In this document: positions 10,300-21,904 of the stretch, piece after piece | Layout of the letters: every line of letters begins with the position of its first letter | How positions within the stretch are numbered: position 1 is the first letter of the stretch | From: Carposina sasakii | Lineage: Eukaryota; Arthropoda; Insecta; Lepidoptera; Carposinidae | Direction of reading: 5' to 3' | Length of the DNA stretch: 64,000 nucleotides | Assembly (NCBI GenBank): GCA_014607495.2 | Contig: CP053163.1 | Coordinates: forward strand, 8,102,716-8,166,715 | The notes under the pieces: model-generated | Told to the model about the DNA's origin: nothing | Databases searched by the model: none | Seen by the model: only the letters and a program-made list of their open reading frames with translations | Program-made: the position numbers and the translations under genes

Positions 10300-12125
10300 A
10301 TACTTGATGACGAATGTCGACGCGATCGAGAAATAATGTCACTTTATCAAAGCCCCTGTTCTAACAAATGATCTTCATTCTTAACTAACTTATCTTTGTA
10401 AGAAGAATGATACGAGTACCAGTAGATTAAGAGGCAATGGCACTGTAGAGAAGTAGTAAATCTATTTCCTCACATTTATTTTCCATTGCTTACTCCAATA
10501 GAAGGTGCTTCTATCAGATAAAAATCAATTAGAAGATGTAATGAATCCCGGAGATATTAGTTTCCTGCGACAGAATACTCATCCATGGAAAATTAATTGC
10601 TTTCCGATTACTAATACTTCGTGAAGTGAACTTGTTAAGTTATGACACTTCTGAACTTTCTTTACCATCAGGAGGAACAGAGTTTAATATTAAATACTAG
10701 TATAGTTATTTTTATTTTTCCTTAGGTTTAATTTATGAAGAAACATTAGGAAATAGACGGATGACGAATTTTACCATCTCTTTTCTAAATTACATATTGG
10801 CAACGTTATTTTTCATCCCAATAGCTATACACTAGCCAAATTTTTGTTTGGAAAAGTGACTGAGGTGAAAGAGGTGTTTGAAGGTGAAGGTTAACCATTA
10901 TTCAGATATTTTGTTTGCGAACAAAAACGGATATCACGCCGATACAAAACTATGCTGCCGCTACAAAGAAGAGCGTACTACCCGCCGCGCCCGCCCCGCT
11001 ACCCGCAAAATTCGAGGCTAAGGCATGAGAATCGACTAAGAAACTCAGGCGATACGCTAGCAAATTGTCCATGATTGATTCCAAGTGTCTCCGCTATGTT
11101 AAACGGGGCTGAGGGATATTCTTCATGTTCTTGCAGTTCTGTAGGCCTAACATGTGCAACCACGACAAGCTTTATCCACCCATCATGTCGATGTAACCCT
11201 ACTTATCAATTTACCTATAGCTAACATAGCAGGACATTTTTATCATGTTTTCTATATGAAAGTAAAATGTCAAACATGATGTTCACGACTAATCTCTACA
11301 AAGCGTAACATTCGCGCCATGAATTTAACATCTTTTTAAAGATTAAAGGCATTTATTTTGGCTACATTATTTAGGAAGCAAAGATGTGTACGTATGATTA
11401 TTTTTGTATTCCACATGTCACTTAACTTCATAATATTTTACCTCACCAATTGCAAGAATAACAATATTAGGTATATTGAAAAAAATAGCACAAAAATAAA
11501 TTTTTTGCTAAACCCTAAACTCTTGCTGCAAAATGCCAAGCTATTATCGTTACTACGAAATTAAATATGGTTGCCATAAAAACAGCAATGTACTGCCGAT
11601 GTAAAGAAATTGGATTCAGCTGCTCATACATTGAAGTCACCGTCATAAAGAGCTTCACCCGATAGCTGTGAAAAGGGTATTACTGTGGGGTAACCACGAA
11701 CCTTTTTACACGGCGTAATGCTAGCGACTCGCTAGCAAAATCAATGTGATTTGACAGTTGAACGTTAGCGTTACGGACTATAGAGAGGTTCGTGCTTACC
11801 CCTCTGATGATACTACTTCGAGTTTACGCAATACCCCCGAAGTATCTTACTCTCACACTCATAGAACGACATCCATGAATACGGTTGAACGGATTCAAAT
11901 CTCCAAATATAAACTTAAAACTAACAACTCTTCGTTGAATAGATTAAGATAAGATAGAAGATTAATTAAGTTAAATGTTTTAAATTAAAGCTGTAGGTAG
12001 TTACAGTTCGTATCTATCATTTTGGTGCTCAAAAAAAACATTAGAAAAATAAATAATATCGCTTTTATGCATTCTGTGTGATCAAAATTACTATTGTTTA
12101 GTATTCATGCGTGGATTAAAGAATA
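10300..12125. other. Intergenic stretch without a recognised feature
   Basis: No convincing gene was found. A GC-rich patch at 10960-11030 (CCGCCGCGCCCGCCCCGCTA) stands out from the AT-rich surroundings but shows no repeat or open frame that I can place. Confidence 0.4.
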
Positions 12126-12128
12126 TCT

Positions 12129-12398
12129 GGGGTGCAATTCTCGAAAAGTCTCGAGTTGGAAGGAAGCCGAAACGGAACCGTTGTAGACGCTCGGAAAAAA
12201 GCAATAATTACTTTATCGGTGACCTAATTAGACACATTTCAGCACGAGACAGATAATTATTATTATAATGTCACGACCGATGTGGGTTAAAATATACCTT
12301 ATTACTAAAGCGGTAAGTATATATTACTTCGCACCGCGTTACGTTAACGGTTCGTTAGTGGTTGCGTTTCGGCTCAAATATTTTCAAGAATTGACCCC
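12129..12398. mobile_element. MITE-like element with GGGG...CCCC inverted ends
   Basis: The left end GGGGTGCAATTCTCGAAAAG pairs with the reverse complement of the right end, GGGGTCAATTCTTGAAAATA. Similarity continues inwards through GCCGAAACG and GAACCGTT. Length is 270 bp and it is non-coding. I could not identify a clear target duplication. Confidence 0.6.
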
Positions 12399-12896
12399 AA
12401 TAATATCATCTTTATATCTTAGTCAAAATGTAATCATCTCCTAGTAAACTACTGCAATAGGCTCAAAATAGCTTATTGAATAGAATTGGTACAATTTCAC
12501 CTTTTTCTGTCCCAATATTTTTATTAACATAACAATAGACATGGCCAGTCAATTGTTTTTCAATGAGGCTATTTCTAAAGTGCTTTTCGTCCCTTTATAT
12601 TTGTTTCATTTAAAATGATAATGAATTAGTAAACAAAGAAAATAACAATTTTGAATTAGACATCAAATTACTTTCTGAAAAGCTGAAAATTAAAAAATAT
12701 ATATTTTGTAAGAGCCCATATTTACATTGATCGGATAACCTATCTGGAGAACAAAGTTTATGTTATCACAAACAATGATAACACTAATCAAGTTTCAGAG
12801 AAAAAAGAAACATTAAATTTATCCTTGGTATGTAGGCTATGTGACCATAGAAAAAGTTAGCCCTAATTTGGTCAAACATAGTAGACATAAATATAT

Positions 12897-12975
12897 GGCA
12901 CGGAATGCAGAGGTCGTGGGTTCGATTCCCACCCGGGTGAGGAATTTTTTCCATTTCTTTATTAATAATTTTATA
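12897..12975 (+). mobile_element. tRNA-derived SINE fragment (B box plus tail)
   Basis: GTGGGTTCGATTCCCAC forms a T-arm with a pol III B box, followed by CCGGGTGAGGAATTTTTTCC and TTTCTTTATTAATAATT. The same head and tail occur at 17716-17820 and, reversed, at 61932-61978. The shared non-tRNA tail shows it is a SINE, not a tRNA gene. Confidence 0.7.
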
Positions 12976-13019
12976 ATAAATATAGTAGTATCTCGGTAAT
13001 GGACAAAGTCCGAAACGAG

Positions 13020-13305
13020 ATTATCCAGCAGAAGACCAAAGTGACAGACATAGTCTTGAAATGTAGCAGACAAGTGGCAGTAGGCATGCCACATCTGTCG
13101 TAGAACCGATGGACACTGGAGTAAACGGGTTCTCGAATGGAGACCGCGCCTCGGCAAGCATAGCGTTAGGTTCCGGCCAGATGGACCTATGACTTAAAGA
13201 GGACGGCTGGTAGTGACTGGATGGCAAAAACGGGAGATCGAGCCATGTAGCGTAATTTGGGGGAGGCCTACATCCAGTAGTGGACTGCAATAGACTCGAC
13301 GATGA
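13020..13305 (+). pseudogene. Degenerate 3' end of an RTE-clade LINE
   Basis: Plus-strand frames with stops and shifts recall the RTE C-terminal region: a PARW-like stretch, DLKRTAGSDWMAK, and LGEAYIQ followed by stop and WTA. They correspond to RSVGRPLASWTDDLAKVAG and LLGEAYVPQWT in the copy at 59889-60098. It ends with AGTGGACTGCAATAGACTCG and a GATGAT-like tail. Confidence 0.6.
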
Positions 13306-13329
13306 TAGTAGACAGATAAGGTTCAAGCG

Positions 13330-14095
13330 ACTGTGAAATAAGTTATGTTATCTATAACGAACGAAATAAATAAGCCGATATTACCGAACGCACCATTCGC
13401 TTAATAATCGTCGACATTCGACTTTATAGATAGCAAGTTAACAAGCCAAATCAACATCAAAATCTCTGCCCCTAAAAACCGCTGATTGGCAGATTCTCAC
13501 TTTAGCAAGACTTATGACACTGTCGCGTCGTCGGGAGAAAAATCCCGAACACGACCGTCTTAACATCGAAGATGCTGATACAGGTAATTTATTTCCTTTG
13601 GAAACTTCGCGTTAATGTCAGGGCCAAGCAATTTATCTTGGGGTAATTCGCGGTAAAACGCTTATTGGCTGTCGAAGCCCACACGCAGATAACATGATTT
13701 ATATCCTGTGGCTAATTATTTTTATGGAACGGTGCTGTTTGTGGATATTGATGTCGCTAATATATTATATGTTCTGATATGATAGGAATAATGTCACGTG
13801 TGTGAAATTAAGCTTTAGTTAAATAAGTAAGTATAACAGCAGATTTTGGTCCTCAGTATAATGTGTAGACTCTCGATATCCGATTGGTAAGATCTTGCAT
13901 AAGATATTTTTAAAGTTATAGAAACATTGGATATAGCGATGCCGGACCTCAATCTGTTCGGATTTTTTATCAAATATTTTTCTAACAATCGAACGAGAAC
14001 ATCACGATATCTTCTAAAAAAATGTAACGGATCACTATCTGTACATGGATATATGAGAGAAAATGTTATAGGAGACCTTTATCAACGCAATAGTA
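13330..14095. other. Intergenic stretch without a recognised feature
   Basis: No repeat shared with the rest of the window and no gene signal was seen here. Confidence 0.4.
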
Positions 14096-14099
14096 CCCA

Positions 14100-14324
14100 A
14101 AAAAATGATTTTTGGAACTTTTATCTGTTTGTCGGTTTGTCTGTGCCTATGTGCATGCTAATCTCAGAAACGGCTAAACCGATTTCGATGCAGTTTTCAG
14201 AAACATTTTGTGACAGGTCCCACTTAACATATAGGCTACTTTTTATCCCGGGGAAATGTTTTTATACCGGATAATTTCGACATTTTGCAGTCCACGCGGA
14301 CGGAGTCGCGGGCGTCCACTATTT
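14100..14324 (+). mobile_element. Helitron-like 3' region
   Basis: GTTTGTCTGTGCCTATGTGC, GGCTAAACCGATTTCGATGC and TTTTTATCCCGGGGAAATG lead into CCACGCGGACGGAGTCGCGG and end at GTCCACTA. The hairpin before the end is kept, but the terminal CTAG is changed to CTAT. A 115-codon ORF (13927-14274) overlaps it and is not a real gene. Confidence 0.55.
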
Positions 14325-15630
14325 AGACTATGTTTTTATCAGTAGCATACTATACCTACTACATAAATAAAAAGGCCAGTTAGGGAGTTAAAGCTAAAAA
14401 TGTCAGTTCGAATAAAAATTCAAATAGGTTTTCCATCCACACCGCAATCAGAGAGCAATTCAAAAGAAAAAAATGCCGATACTGTTTCATATCGACTTCT
14501 CCATGCATCGGATCTTGGTTATTCTAGGCTTATTCTTTAGGGTTGTCAACTTCATTTTATTGTCATACTGCATACATAAGCGTATGTATATAAATTTCCC
14601 AAAATAGGGAAGATAGAACTATAGAAACACGAAGGATCCTAAGATTCCACTAAACGACCAATTTCAATACTGGAGATCATGAAGAATCTCGGATTTATTT
14701 TATTCCAAATTTAAAATTTAGTATGAAAGCAATGGAACATTAATTAATCTGAAATATGCAAAAAACCTCTCGAAATCGGTTATTGAAACTGGCTGTACGT
14801 TTAGGAAAGCGGCACCAGATGTAAAAGATCAATTACAAATGACTAACTCACCGCCTGGCGTCCTGAGTTTCCTAGTCGTATCTTACGACATAGTCGGGAA
14901 GAGATGCAGCTTAATGTATTCTAGTGAATTCCCGCATCAACACCATCATCATTCATCAATTATTTTATTTAATATAGCTATATTTGAATTATACAAAATT
15001 GGTCGTATTTTCATATTTTATGTTATTCAAAGTTTTCTCATGTATTCTTTATTGCCATGGATACTTGTAAAACGTGTTTCTCTGCGACACGTGCAGTAAA
15101 TAAAACGAAGTTGAGGAGTCTCAGGGATGAAAAGTTAATTTAAGTATGTAATAAAAAAATATAAATTAGAGTGCATAGATATTACAATAAAAGTTGATGT
15201 GAGTTTAGTATTCTTATAAAAAACGGTACCTAGTGCAAAATGTGAAATATAAATTTATGGAAAAAATACGTAGGGTTTGGAAGTAACCCTAACCAAAACA
15301 CGCAGGTATTGCGGAGCAAGCAATTAGTTTTTCAGATGGATCTATCTGCAGAGCATGAAATAAAGCAAACCTCTTGTACGGTATGCGATGACTAGCCTTT
15401 TGTGGTTATTCTCATTTTCGAAACAGTGCATAGACATGCTTGGTAGTTTTTATTGGTACTTGCTATTGTTTTGAATCCTTATTCCGGAGCTATTCTATTT
15501 TTTAATAATATTGGTAAATGTGAACAGTATGTATGAACTTTCTGATGTTAAAAAGTCAGGAAATTCACTATACAATAACTTTGTCATCCATAGTATATTT
15601 TTGTTTAAATTCAATTATAAATAATAAAAT
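14325..15630. other. Intergenic stretch without a recognised feature
   Basis: AT-rich non-coding sequence. The 86-codon ORF at 14839-15099 has no recognisable domain and no splice or repeat context to support it. Confidence 0.4.
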
Positions 15631-15631
15631 A

Positions 15632-15868
15632 AAGTGCCGGCAGAGTAGAATTTGTACCACCCCATGCCTGCCCGGTCTGTATCGTACGAGGCGATTAAGG
15701 GTTTCCGGCAGGCGGGCTGACAACATAGTCCAAAATCAGACTGCGATCACCAACCCGCCTGCCCAGCGTGGTGACTATGGGCAAAATCCCCCCATGGGAG
15801 TAGCCTTGTCGTATGCTCTGGGAAAGACCTACGTCCAGTAGTAGACTGCAATAGGCTGACGACGTAGT
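15632..15868 (+). mobile_element. Non-autonomous LINE/SINE element, near full length
   Basis: It begins GTGCCGGCAGAGTAGAATTT, passes through TCGTACGAGGCGATTAAGGG and CCGCCTGCCCAGCGTGGTGA, and ends CTACGTCCAGTAGTAGACTG and CAATAGGCTGACGACG. Pieces of the same unit occur at 7498, 8838 (minus), 23145 (minus) and 35245. The 3' end resembles that of RTE LINEs, which could mobilise it. Confidence 0.6.
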
Positions 15869-16248
15869 ACACAATTTTAATTTAATTTCGTTTGACATAA
15901 TCCCTCCATTAATAATCCTAGATAATTGATTAAATACCCGTAAACACTTTGGGCGTTGCACATATATAAAATAAATACTGTGCTTGTCATGTCTATTTTC
16001 AGGTATTGAAACATTAATCGACGTCGGCAATATGTACCAAATTCCAGAGAACAACAAACATGAAACAAACCAGGGTATATAATTCAATAGCAACAACTGA
16101 GTTTTACTTACTGTATGAATTCCGAACAACTGGCAACTCCGTGTGTCGTATTACATCGACTTTCGTTTACTAACATCGATGTCAAAAACAAAAAACTGCT
16201 AAAAGTTTAAACTCATATTGTACAGTACCTACACTCACAAATATACAG

Positions 16249-16510
16249 GGTGTAACAAAAATTACATGTCGAGCGAAATGCTATGAAAATACCCACTTAT
16301 AGAGCCCATCCACAAAATTTAAGACTCTAAATCATATGTTTATTTTTTACAGATAATATTAGAAATTCCTTAACAACGCTGAAATGTTCAATCTTAAAAA
16401 TAGACATGTGATTTCGCTTCACAAATTATGTGGATAGGTATTCTATCGTATTTCGCAAAAGGCATATCATCCCTAATTATATGTACCTATAATAGCAAAA
16501 TGTCAAAGTA
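16249..16510. mobile_element. Degenerate MITE of the CAGGGTGTAACA family
   Basis: ATATACAGGGTGTAACAAAA at 16243-16262 matches the left end of the clear element at 21653-21897, and inner pieces (AGATAATATTAGAAATTCCT versus AGATAGTATGAAAAATTCCT) also align. The right end is eroded and cannot be fixed. Confidence 0.5.
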
Positions 16511-16717
16511 ATAATGGGCTGAAATCTGTAAAAAGTAGTTTATGGATGGGTGCATATTATTACAACAATAACTTATTACTTCTTAATTTATTTTATGACG
16601 TTAAACATGAAAACAGTCTAACAGATGTTTGCAATAAAATTTACTTTTGAAAAATTGTGTACGCTGCATGAAACAAAAATGTAAAAATATCATACACAAC
16701 GAACTAGCTGTAAAAGC

Positions 16718-16850
16718 CCAATAGTTATGACACGTGCCTTCCAGTCGGACACGTATTTTCGATCTCAGTCACGGGCCCATGACGGAATTTAATTCATGTA
16801 CGGATTTTCCAAAATTAACAGCCAGCCGCAAACGTCTTTCGCTTAGGCAA
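16718..16850 (+). mobile_element. Partial tRNA-derived SINE head
   Basis: CCCAATAGTTATGACACGTG, CCTTCCAGTCGGACACG, TTCGATCTCAGTCACGGGCC and the following ATTTAATTCATGTACGGATT match the head of the SINE at 30645-31000. The tail is missing. Confidence 0.6.
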
Positions 16851-16949
16851 TATGAATTATATAAGTGGGTGTATAATTTGCAGACTTCTGCCCAACATAT
16901 TTGTGAATAACGGGCGTGACTTTAAGTATATATGAATTATATAAGAAAC

Positions 16950-17280
16950 CATACTCTGCTGACAGAACAGATTTAGATTAAGCCGACCTCATAAAAATTG
17001 GATAATAATGAGGCATGGGATAAGACGATGATCAAAGAAAACTAACACATCTATTTCGCGTTTGTTATCAATGGTTTAGTAACTCTCCGAGTTAGTTGTC
17101 CGCTAGAGCAAATCGATGACAACTGTAGGGATGTGGCGCTGGTTACTTTGTAAACAATAAGACTGATAGTTCGATATAAATGTTGTCAGGTATCGACAAA
17201 CAGAACATAAAGAATTATTTTTATATTCCGATGACAAACATATCCTATTCAAACTGTTAGTTAAAATTATGATACATAGA
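16950..17280. other. Intergenic stretch without a recognised feature
   Basis: AT-rich. No gene or repeat seen. Confidence 0.4.
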
Positions 17281-17283
17281 AAA

Positions 17284-17414
17284 AATATACGGACTATCAA
17301 TTTCAAGAGTGGTGGTTAAAATTATGAAATATAAACTTTCCATATTTTGACGGCCCACGGCTTGGTGTAAGGTAGTGAAATATACGGACTATCAATTTCA
17401 AGAGTGGTGGTTAT
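17284..17414. repeat. Direct duplication of 35 bp, about 96 bp apart
   Basis: The block starting ATATACGGACTATCAATTTC and ending AGAGTGGTGGTTA is present without mismatch near 17285-17318 and again near 17381-17414. Weaker similarity (GAAATATAAACTTT) follows each copy. Confidence 0.75.
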
Positions 17415-17715
17415 TAAATATTTACTAAAGAGCAATAACCTATTACACGTAGAAATATAAACTTTACACAAATAATTATTAATAATTATTTATTAATAAT
17501 ATTATAATATATAATATCTTGACTAAGATAAAAACACTTCTCCATAATATAATCCGTTAGGATATGGTTGATTGTTTCATCATTAAAACATTGTGCTGAG
17601 GGATTCAGCTTTGTTTGCCGAGATTTGGCTTATGTATAGCTATCGGGATGAAAAAATAACGTTTCCAATAATGTAATTTCAAAAAGAGATGGTAAAATTC
17701 GTCATCCGAGTAATT

Positions 17716-17820
17716 AACCCGGTGGCTCAGTGTTAAGAGCGCTGGCACGGAATGCAGAGGTCGTGGGTTCGAGTCCCACCCGGGTGAGGAATTTTTTCCA
17801 TTTCTTTATTAATAATTATG
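17716..17820 (+). mobile_element. tRNA-derived SINE with complete head
   Basis: ACCCGG and CCGGGT can form an acceptor-like stem. GTGGCTCAGTGTTAAGAGCG is A-box-like, and GTGGGTTCGAGTCCCAC is a perfect T-arm with B box. The anticodon arm is irregular (CTGGCA opposite TGCAG), and the tail GAGGAATTTTTTCCATTTC is shared with 12897-12975. It is therefore a SINE, not a functional tRNA gene. Confidence 0.7.
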
Positions 17821-17979
17821 TTTCCGTCAAGATACGAAAAATTTATACGACAACTAGAAAATGCCCACAAGAAGACTTAGTCCGCTTAAACTTTAGAACT
17901 GCCATTATTCCCGTTCCCGTAGGATGTTCGGGAAATCCTTTCGTAATATTAATACGTAATATTTCTAGGGTATAGAAAT

Positions 17980-19020
17980 ATTGGTTGCAAAAACAAATCC
18001 TTATCAACGTTTTTAAAGACTAGTATTGTAGATAGTTAAAGGATAACCTGAGTGTTTTATTTGTCTTATCTCTTTGGGGATAACAGCATGACAATTATAT
18101 AATATGAAAGAAATTCTATGACCTATTCTTGAATGAAATTATTAATAGATTCAGGGACAGCGCTCAAAATATGGCACGACAAATGGAAGTGCAAATTAAT
18201 GCTCTAATTTACTACAAGCAAAGTTAAAGCCTATGGTAATAAAATATTGTGTTTTAATATTATGTCTAAAATAATACTCTAGAATCCCTCACTTCACTCT
18301 GGATTAAAAAAGCACCCTCGCCGTAAAAAGATTATTTTGCTCCCTTATGATGCAATCTACTATTTCGGCTCCTCTTTTGTGGCAGGGTTAAAATGGACAG
18401 CGATGTATGAGGGTATTAAGGAAAACAATGCGCTATTGTTAACGCGTGTTTTTTCTAAACGAAATTAATTGACCGCTCTTTATGCAGCATGAGGAATAAT
18501 GCTCTTGTTGCGTGCTCTGTGATTGCTACGTCCATGATATTAAATTGATTATTAATGAAAAAAAAGTACGTATTTAAAGATCAGTCAGTCGTCAAGTAGG
18601 AGAATGGGATCCGGGACCTCTTCATAAAAAACACTGGTTCGTGTACTTTATTCTGACTTCTTCAGTAACATATCGTTACTATTAAATTATAAATTCCAAG
18701 GTAACTATGTATATCGCGCATTCACGCCAAACCTACTAAACCTTCCACGAAATTTATAACAAAAATAGTCTGAGGACAAATATAAACTACTATTTAATGC
18801 GAAAAAGAGCTGTATTTGGTTGAAACTTTATATGGAAAATAAGTCATTTTAAATCTCATTAAATAGAAACCTTGGTTTGTTATGGTTTGCTTGAAACTTG
18901 TATGTTTGGCTTCTGATCTATAAATGAATATGTCATTCACCTTTATAGGGGTAAAATAGGAAATGACAGTATGTAGGTAGATATGGAAGTTAATCATTGT
19001 CAAAGATGAGCAGTATGTTG
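17980..19020. other. Intergenic stretch without a recognised feature
   Basis: No convincing exon, RNA gene or shared repeat was seen. Confidence 0.4.
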
Positions 19021-19023
19021 TAG

Positions 19024-19055
19024 TCAACGCGGACATAGTCGCGGGTAACAGCTAG
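19024..19055 (+). mobile_element. Helitron-like 3' terminus
   Basis: TCAACGCGGACATAGTCGCG and GGTAACAGCTAG end in CTAG (19052-19055) followed by T. CGCGGAC can pair with GTCGCG with one bulge. Only the terminal part is recognised. Confidence 0.5.
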
Positions 19056-19507
19056 TATATAATACCATACATATATGGAAAGGCATCAAGTATACGTACC
19101 TGAAACTCGGATAATTTGTTTTAACGTCATCTGTTTTTTTTATAAGACAAAATTACTCGCTAAACGGGCACAATAAATAATAATTTAAGATTTCGGCACG
19201 TGTTGTAAGTAGGTTACAGCTTTCTTATTTAGGTACCAGTTCAGTATATACAGAAATACTAGTCATAGAAGATTTATTTTTAGCTCTAGCTTAACACAAA
19301 TTTCACTTAAGCTTTGGTAATGCTATTCACTGATATCGTTAGAGGCCTGAGTTCTCGTATTAAACTTTAAGTCAGCCCGCACTTTAATGTCGACGGAAAT
19401 TCTCAAACGAATTCCACTATTATACCAACCGGTGAAACTTTATACTAAGGTGGAACTTTCAAAGTGACAGATATAATTTTGTGGAGTTTTGCGCAGTTAG
19501 AAGAGGT

Positions 19508-19751
19508 CATGAACGTATAAAGAATAACGGAAAGATTGTTGTGACTACACAGAGTGAAACATTCATAGTAAACTCGGCAACGATATTCCATGGAGTAGAG
19601 ATGTGTATTGACGCGTTATTCACACACCCATACAAACCATAGAAAGCACGGCGCCTACTGGAAAACACGCACACATGCCAACGCGCCGCCATTCTGGTGC
19701 TTCAATCTGTGCAGTGACAGCATTACGTCCGTTGTTCTTTATACGTTCATG
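19508..19751. mobile_element. MITE with CATGAACGTATAAAGAA ends and 8-bp target duplication
   Basis: The left end CATGAACGTATAAAGAATAA is mirrored by GTTGTTCTTTATACGTTCAT plus G at the right end. The flanks are an exact 8-bp direct repeat, GAAGAGGT (19500-19507 and 19752-19759). Length is 244 bp and it is non-coding. A second copy lies at 36372-36619. An 8-bp duplication is typical of hAT elements, but the termini do not clearly match the hAT consensus. Confidence 0.85.
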
Positions 19752-20012
19752 GAAGAGGTTAAGTCTATCTTAAGTCACTCAACTGTATACAATCAAAGAT
19801 TATAATAATCTCAAATGATATTTTTTTACAAATACCAAAGTGGAAAATAAAACTGATAATTAGAGGGGACAAATGCAAGTGATCAGTGACAAGATACTAG
19901 CTTATTGCTTGACACCTGCCATACATAATGTACTTAGTCAACTCTTACGACATACATGGAAGGAGATGCATCTTTTACCTTCTAGTAAAGCCCCGCATTA
20001 ATATAGGTATAA

Positions 20013-20192
20013 AAAATGCCTTCGACTCCATCGAAATCTGGGCTGTTTTAGATGCCCTCCGGCCAGATGGAGCGATAACTTAAAGAGGACGGCTGGTAGT
20101 GACTTTATGGCAAAAACGGAAGATCCTTGTGGCGTGCTTTGTGGGGGGAGGCCTACGTCCAGTAGTGGACTGCAATAGGCTGACAAGGCGAG
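20013..20192 (+). pseudogene. RTE LINE remnant with large internal deletion
   Basis: AATGCCTTCGACTCCATCGA encodes the RT motif-A region (AFDSIEIWAVLDAL, compare AFDSIETWAVLQSL at 60.8 kb on the minus strand). After CTCCGG it jumps straight to the C-terminal end (GGCCAGATGGAGCGATAACT, DLKRTAGSDFMAK in shifting frames) and the 3' block CCAGTAGTGGACTGCAATAG. Most of the RT palm, thumb and linker is gone. Confidence 0.65.
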
Positions 20193-20419
20193 ATATCATC
20201 ATCTTCCTGCCCACGTCCCAATATTTATAGAGTCGGCGCAATATGTTTACTCTCGAAAGTCAAATTACCAAAGATTTGGTATTTGTTTTACGGCTGGCCA
20301 CCAGCCTGACGCCAACGCTCCCTATAGATAGCAAAGATATACTGGTGGGCCGACGATATTGGGCTAAGACCAGAGGAAAAAAATCTAGTAATAAAAATTT
20401 TGATGCCTATCATATCACG

Positions 20420-20711
20420 CGTATGATGAATTTCGTAAGAGCGAGATGTCTCACTTTTAAACGTCAAATTCACAGAGCTAAGTTATAACTAGACAAGGCA
20501 AGTGTTTCTACTTGGTGTGTAAAAAGGGATTGCAAACCACTTCTATCAGCCCTAATTCACTCAGTCCTGGCTTGAGAACGAGTGTCTATTCTAATTCTTA
20601 CGTTTATTTCTACGTGCAAAGTACATACACTTAGGTTATCTAGTTATTAATAGCTCTGTGAGTTTGAAGTTTAAAAGTGAGACATCTCGCTCTCACCAAA
20701 TTCATCATACG
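20420..20711. mobile_element. Inverted-repeat element with arms of about 70 bp
   Basis: CGTATGATGAATTTCGTAAG, GAGCGAGATGTCTCACTTTT and so on to TATAACTAG (20420-20492) is mirrored at 20640-20711 (CTAGTTATTAATAGCTCTGT to TCATCATACG). The arms are about 85 percent identical and separated by about 147 bases. It is non-coding and MITE-like. The superfamily is not identified. Confidence 0.75.
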
Positions 20712-21652
20712 GGTGCTGCTATCTTTGTTGTCGATGAAGTTGAAAATATAAAAAAATATAAAAATTTCTCAGTAAATATTGTCTAGATAAAAGTTGTTAT
20801 TGTGTTTTCAGTAAACAGCATACAACTGAAATTGGACAAAAGTGCCGGTACTTTATTAAACAAAATGTAACGGAATTTTCATACACAGTTACGGTTTATG
20901 CACTTTTCACCGCACAGATAGTAACTATTCATTTTATTTTCGTGAGTTAGTAGTTCGAGTTTGAAATGAGTTTAGGAACATCACACAGTCGAGTCGAGTT
21001 TGATGCAGTGTACGGTGATATAGAAAGTTTGTTGTTTTGTGAACGTACTCGTATTAAAGTTAAATAGCTTTTTCTCCACAGCTTTATGGCAAAATAGTCT
21101 TATGTAAATAAATTGATTATGATTTTTCCTATTCATTATGAATAATGTGACATGATTAAAAAAAAATATATATTTGGAATAGTGTCCCACATTCCCTGAT
21201 AATGTCACATTGATTTGAATAGAGCCTTTATCAGTGCTACATTAATATATGTCATCGTAGTATGTAAAACCTTTGGTGGTAACAAAGAAGAAGCGACAAC
21301 TGACTACATATTAGGATGTTTTTTTGTGGCCATATGTCTATCATGAAATAAAGTAAGTGCCAAAAAAAGCTGGGAATTTTTTTTTTTGAAAAAAAATTTT
21401 AAATTCCTTGACCTAGTGTTTATGTTAGTTTTTTTTAGACAGGTGAAAAAATCCTGCAACAAAGAAAAAAGAAGCGACAACTGATGCTTCCATGGAGAAA
21501 TATGTCGTGATGATGAGAAGACACATGACGACCAAAAATATAATTTAACAGAGCATCCTAGTTGGTAAATCTATTATATTATATCGGATAAGACCACATT
21601 ATCTACGTACGGATAAGTTACCAAAATGGAGTATTCAGAACGGCATAATATA

Positions 21653-21897
21653 CAGGGTGTAACAAAACGGGTATGTTAAGCGAAAAGCTAAATAGCCCAC
21701 TAAAAGAAACTCGGACTTGAAATAGCATGTTCATTTTTCCAGATAGTATGAAAAATTCCTAAACAACTAAGGAATGTTCATGCAATCTTGAAAAATAAAC
21801 ATGCGATTGCGAGTCTCAAATTTTGGAAATAGGATCTCCATATAGTGGGCTGGTTTACATATCTTTTCGCTTAACATACCCTTACTATTACATCCTG
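21653..21897. mobile_element. MITE of the CAGGGTGTAACA family
   Basis: The left end CAGGGTGTAACAAAACGGGT plus ATGTTAAGCGAAAAG is mirrored by CTTTTCGCTTAACATACCC and CATCCTG at the right end. Flanks read TATA on both sides (21649-21652 and 21898-21901), which suggests a TA or TATA target duplication. Length is 245 bp. Related elements are at 16249, 36922, 38045 and 44700. Confidence 0.8.
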
Positions 21898-21904
21898 TAT
21901 AACG

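Noticed and set aside
13927..14274. 115-codon ORF, plus strand
   Set aside because: Its second half lies in a Helitron-like repeat and the protein shows no family features.
15695..16129. 144-codon ORF, minus strand
   Set aside because: It is antisense to the non-autonomous LINE/SINE element at 15632-15868 and otherwise of random composition.
17716..17790. Possible functional tRNA gene
   Set aside because: B box and T-arm are good, but the anticodon arm is irregular and the non-tRNA tail is shared with two other copies, so it is a SINE.
19608..19805. 65-codon ORF, plus strand
   Set aside because: It lies inside the CATGAACG MITE and its flank.
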